Source of the DNA: Poecilobothrus nobilitatus
Lineage: Eukaryota; Arthropoda; Insecta; Diptera; Dolichopodidae
NCBI GenBank assembly: GCA_947095535.1
Contig: OX352773.1
Coordinates: 270,808,515-270,872,514 of the forward strand
Reading direction: 5' to 3'
DNA: 64,000 bases
The translations under genes and the position numbers were made by a program. How positions within the stretch are numbered: position 1 is the first letter of the stretch; each line of letters starts with the position of its first letter. Shown in pieces: positions 59,386 through 64,000 of the stretch. The notes beneath the pieces are model-generated. The model saw nothing but the letters and a program-made list of their open reading frames with translations, ran no database searches and had not been told where the DNA came from.

Positions 59386-61343
59386 TACAAACATATATAT
59401 ACGTAAGAACCTATGTATATTAATATGAATTTATATTTACTTACATGTTATTTTTTAAAGTGTTTGCAGGACATTTTAGAATTTTAATATACTTAGTATA
59501 TGTAGATGCATATATACTTAAATATATGTATGTATATGTACTTAATATGTTAAGTAATTAGGATTAAATAAATTTGGGTAAAATGAATTCGATTACAATT
59601 AAACAAGTCCATAGAGTAATTTAAAGCATATTTTTAAAGGTAGACAATATTCGAACAAATCACTATATAATATACATATAAATATGTATATACATACATA
59701 CATGTAAATTCAATATAAAAGTATTTTTCTATAGTATTGAAACCTTAATTTTTCTGTTTTTGTGATTGTGGTCATTTTATGACAGGATGTAAAACATATG
59801 TTGGATTATAATTCGCATTTTTATTTTCTGTTTAAAATTTTAAATCCTATATGTACGTCTGATGTAATTTAAAACAAATTTTAAAGATGGATTTTTAGAA
59901 ATTAGAATACTAAATAAATTTAAAAATTATGTTTCGAATTTGAATGTAATTTAAAATTATTATTCTTAACTTAATATTAATTAGATTACATTATAGTTGT
60001 AATAGTCTTTAACTTTAAATCAAATAATATGTAGATTTCCATAATTTAAAAAAAAAGATCCTACAAAAAATGTTCAAATGCTAACGAGCAATATAGACTT
60101 TTGTATTGTATCTATCATTCATATATTATGCAGTTGCTTATGTTGTATTCACATTAGAAGAAAATTACTTAGAAAAAAATACGCTTTTCTTAGAAAATAG
60201 TTAATATAACATAAGTACCTACATAGATATTTTTTTTGCATCTTTTCACATAAAAAAAACATTGAACAGAAAAAACAATTAGAAAATAAATCTTGAATCA
60301 CTCATTTATACAAAGCCGTTTTTAATCATTATTGAACATGAGTAGGCTGGATGTACACTTAAAAGATTTTTTTTACCCCGCCTTTACATTTTTAACGTAC
60401 CAAAAAAATTTTAATTTCGTTAATTGCTTTTAATAAGTAAAAAAATATACATACATATGTACATACATTCATATGTAATAAATATTAGATTGTACAAAAA
60501 TAAATGTTTTTTTTTTGTATTCCTAATCAAAAGTAATAAAACAGCCCATTAAAGAACTCCAAACTAAAAATTATCTTTTACCGCCGAGACAATCGATTTT
60601 ATTTTATTTTTTTTTTTTTTTAACTTTTTGACAAGAAAAAAAATATCAGATGGCGTGTTTTTAGTTGTTGGTTTCTATCTCAGCAGTAATTCCAACTTCT
60701 TAATACGTAATTATTCTAACCATACCTGGTAATAATGATAAAATATTACTTTAGTTTTTTTTTTTTTTCGACTTTAAAAATTATTTGCCCCAAACTATTT
60801 CAACGCACGTTTTGTTGTTGTAGTTATTACTTTTTGTTTTATTCCCCTGATGACTATAACTTGTAATAATTGTGTGACATAACAATTTTAAAAGAAAATT
60901 TTATAAATTTTTTTGTTTGTTTTGTTGTAAGTCTTGTAAATTGACATTCCGATTAAAAATGAATTTCTTGTCATATCAAGATGAGAGTGTTTGAGAGCAA
61001 AAAACACCAATAATGTACATACATTTGTGCGCAGTACATTCAATAACAACGCTATGATTTTGCGATTTTATTCTTAAAAAAAAATTTAGGCATATACCTA
61101 TAGGGTATACATATATATACATACATAATATGTATGTATGTAGTTATATTTCTAAAGTACAGATCGATAAAATTATTGTTGCAGAAATAAAAACAAGAAA
61201 AACAAAGATAACATTTAAAAACATTTATAAAACAAAAAAAAATATTTTAAAAGGTAACCCTTGTTATATCAAACATATCTGGAATAAAATTTTTTGATCG
61301 GAGGCCAACAACTGTTTCACATTTTTATAAACAAATATAGTCA
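59386..61343. other. AT-rich spacer, no gene seen
   Basis: TACATA/TATG runs and homopolymers. A slightly complex stretch at 60540-60600 and 60770-60870 is unassigned. Confidence 0.6.
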
Positions 61344-62408
61344 TTTTTATACCCGAACGATAAGTATCGGGTATTATAAAATTACTCCTCCGTTTGTAAC
61401 ACCTCGAAATAAATGGCATCGTTTTTAAGACACTTGAAAAATATAAATGTTCTAGTCCAACCTTCCACTACATTTGGGTCAAAATTCTCGTTGAAAAGCA
61501 TGTCATATATTTCTGTTTCCTAAACAGATCGCCGAACTCAAATTAACTAGAAACTGCTATGGAAATCGAAAATCTATCGAACCAGATCAATGAAATTTTG
61601 GACGCATCTTCAGAAACTGGAAGTTTTCAACATTCATAACAGGGACTTGCTTCATTTTTCTAGCAACACTTCTCCAAATCAAAACTCAATTGGCAAACAA
61701 GTTGAACTATTCTCCTCACTGTTCCACCTTTCTCAACTTGTTAAAAATTCCACTAGGTTTCCGGTCCGTACTGATCAAGAAGGTCACTTCTTGGATCTGT
61801 TTCTCACCACACACCCTGAAAAATATGTGGTTTCAGTTGATTGCCTGCTGGACAATCCGACCATTGTTTGGTTAATACAAGTTTCCGGATAACTCAATCT
61901 CCAACCAGAGTACAAAAAAAATTGAAATAAGGAAAACATATAACGGTTGCTTGAAGAATTTAAATTTATATGATATTGATATAAATACTTATATATTAAG
62001 TTTATTTACATATCGTATTATGTCAATGATCAATGAATGATATAAATGAGATATGAATGAAATATTTTTAAATAAATATTGCTATGTATGAAATATGGCG
62101 ATATATATTAATTAATATACATTATTCAAACATATTTATATTTATTTGCTATTTTATTACTTACTACCTAGTACAAATTAATATACATATTATGTACATT
62201 TGCCGCTTAGTACTAAATGGTACTATAGCATATTTGGAAAAATTTTGGAAGAATCATGTATAAACCATAGTACCAGAAATTATAAATCTGACGCAAATTT
62301 AAAATAATGAAAAATTAAAAGATAATATTATAAACAGAGTAATAGACATAATAACGGGTTCGTACGAATATTTAAGAGTTTGCAAGGGCAACTGTATTCT
62401 TCCTCGTT
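61344..62408 (-). mobile_element. E8: DINE/mini-me-like element with LINE fragment in its centre
   Basis: The distal ~70 bases (TTATACCCGAACGATAAGTA..AAATTACTCCTCCGTTTGTA..ACCTCGAAATAA) match E2, then stop abruptly at 61412. Family sequence resumes near 61933 (TAACGGTTGCTTGAAGAATT, TATGATATTGATAT, GCTTAGTACTAAATGGTAC) and runs to the proximal end (ACGGGTTCGTACGAA..AAGGGCAACTGTATTCTTCCTCGTTT). The middle ~1 kb of the family, with the GTCC tract, is gone and replaced by the LINE fragment. Confidence 0.82.
61413..61925 (+). pseudogene. LINE AP-endonuclease domain fragment inside E8
   Basis: Across frameshifts the sequence gives FGSKFSLKS/HVIYFCFLNRSPNS, METI-like AMEIENLSNQINEIL, then FNIHNRDLLHFSSN (the GDFNxHN motif with GD lost), VELFSSLFHLSQLVKNSTRF, DLFLTTHPEKYVVSV and, in another frame, PAGQSDHCLV, which is the terminal SDH motif. 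Order and spacing are those of the C-terminal half of the APE-type endonuclease of Jockey/I/R1-group LINEs. Three or more frame breaks make it a pseudogene. It lies on the + strand, opposite to the host element's orientation. The frames open at 61590-61892 and 61690-61875 are parts of this domain. Confidence 0.85.
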
Positions 62409-64000
62409 TAATAAGTAAATGTTTCTTTTTTATATTATACATTTTAGTTTGTTTGCTATAATATTATTATTATTATTTTGAAGGTACTTAAATTTTAAAG
62501 TTATTGTCTTGGGTATTAGCAAATTGAATATGAGTTTTTATATAGAAACAGGAAGAATTATGCCAAATTTAACTTTGTATGTATGTATACTTAGTCTTAT
62601 TTGTCAGTTAATTATCAAATCTAATTTACCACCATTCAATTAAATGAATACAATTTAAATAATACAAAATGTTTTCATTAAAATGGTTCTGTTTGTAACT
62701 ATTTGCATAATTCAATTTTGTACTTTTTCTATGTAAATATGTTTTATTCAGTACTCATCTGTCATTATTTAAAGTATTTAGAAGCTGGAATTATATTTTA
62801 ACAAACATTTCAATGAAATCATGACTTTTAAGGTGTAACAATTATAAATATGATATCTCATAATTTTTGAAAGCAAATAATTAAATATTTATACCTAATA
62901 TTACATTTTATTATTATTTTATTTTCGTTTGCATTACAAAAAAAAGTACCTATACAGGCAAACATTTGAATTTTTGACTTCGTATTGTTTTTCGCTGTTA
63001 TTGAATTTAATTCCAACTTCCTTATAAAAAAAATTTTTTTTTTTTGTTTATTTCGAAATAGTTTGTGATTTTAAAATGGATTAAAAAAAAAGATAATAAA
63101 AATAAAAAAAATTATTAGCATTTTAAATAAAAACAAAAATTTTAAAGTAAAGTACATTTCACATATAATATTAAAATAAATTAATTTATAAGTTTAATAG
63201 CATTGCCTTATATCATTGTATTAGAGTGTACATTTTTAAATACTGTGTCTGTATAAAATACCATAAAATTCATACATTCATTACAGAATTAATGTCCTAA
63301 TTTAGATAAATAGTAAAATAAAAGCAAAGTAAATGAGGAAGAAGAAGAAGGAGGTAAACAATATTAAGTCCAATGTGTCACACTCCATAAATTCATTAAA
63401 TACGAGTGCATACTTGGCAAGAAATGAAAAAAGGCTGTAATCCACTTTTTATACGATCAATAGAATTTTTTTTTTTTTTTTTTTTTAATTTTTAGTTTTT
63501 ATTATTTCTTTATTTTTACTTTTAATTCCAAAAGTACTGTTTATTTTTTTCTTTTTAATTTTTGCTCCGGATTTTTCTTCTAAATTGAAGTATAGTGAAT
63601 AACGACAATTATTATTAAATTTTTGAATGAAAAAGGAAACAAGCTGCTGCTAAAATGGTTAAAATCATTTATGTTTATTTGTTTATGAAAACTAAAATTG
63701 TATTGGATTCTTTCATTTTATACCATGACATGATACAAAACGGATATGAACAATATGCTGAACTGAACTGCAATAAGATTCAACTTAGCAACCCGAATTG
63801 TAAAAACAAAAAAAAAAAAACCAAATAAAAGGAAAAATTAATTATAATACATGGGTCTGAATGAATTTGAAACAATGAATGGATGAGTGGACAATTTTTA
63901 TAATGTTTTTGTGCCGCATTTATTCTTTATTTGAAAAATGAAGAAGAAATTTCATTTTGAAAGAACCAACAATCTTGTATTCGTAGATTGTTAAAAGTCT
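62409..64000. other. AT-rich spacer, no gene seen
   Basis: Includes a poly-T tract of about 20 at 63466-63486, an AGAAGAAGAAGGAGG purine run at 63340 and scattered homopolymers. Confidence 0.6.

Overview
This 64 kb window is AT-rich eukaryotic DNA of insect type, most likely from a brachyceran fly. The evidence is the TATG/TACATA-rich spacer, short introns-style splice signals, and mobile elements resembling the dipteran mini-me/DINE-1 group with its GTCY proto-microsatellite, plus RTE-, R1- and Jockey/I-like LINE debris and tRNA-derived SINEs. I see no complete protein-coding gene, no rRNA, no functional tRNA, and nothing prokaryotic. The window reads as a long intron or intergenic tract with a few splice-flanked exon candidates, all but one on the + strand: a 27-nt microexon at 31234-31260 and possible terminal exons at 8570, 47098 and 59288. 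All are unproven.

The dominant theme is one family of short, probably non-autonomous DINE/Helentron-like elements, named E1-E8 here. They share a proximal end (CGAGGA...TGTCAACTC...TACCCGTA) and a distal end ((GTCC)n...GGTGTnACAAACG...TTATTATACCC, then a small palindrome ending ACGGGTATAAA). E2 (3588-5155, minus) and E7 (51530-52990, plus) are the best-preserved copies of subfamily A. E1 is truncated, E4 and its partial duplicate E5 lie at 43041-46224, and E8 is at 61344-62408. Subfamily B is E6 (48152-50526), whose core is a regular 165/142-bp alternating tandem array, and E3 (39945-40265), a decayed relative.

Several A copies have part of the centre replaced by unrelated DNA. E1 carries a ~90-bp GC-richer filler, E4 a ~585-bp filler with a splice-acceptor-led 45-codon ORF, and E8 a ~510-bp LINE endonuclease fragment. 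Gene and fragment capture is known for Helitron-class elements, so this is the most interesting system in the window, followed by the higher-order array in E6.

Other elements are two tRNA-derived SINEs with clear 11-bp target duplications (42436-42610, 57006-57198), an RTE-type LINE 3' end (57559-58294) and a more decayed one (38690-38960), an R1-like RT scrap (15280-15460), a MITE with perfect 23-bp terminal inverted repeats (17397-17752), a palindrome-rich foldback-like element (22330-22890) that shares a motif with a dimeric repeat 1 kb away (23395-23640), and assorted hairpins and microsatellites. The rest is low-complexity AT-rich spacer with a few higher-complexity islands that could be conserved regulatory DNA.
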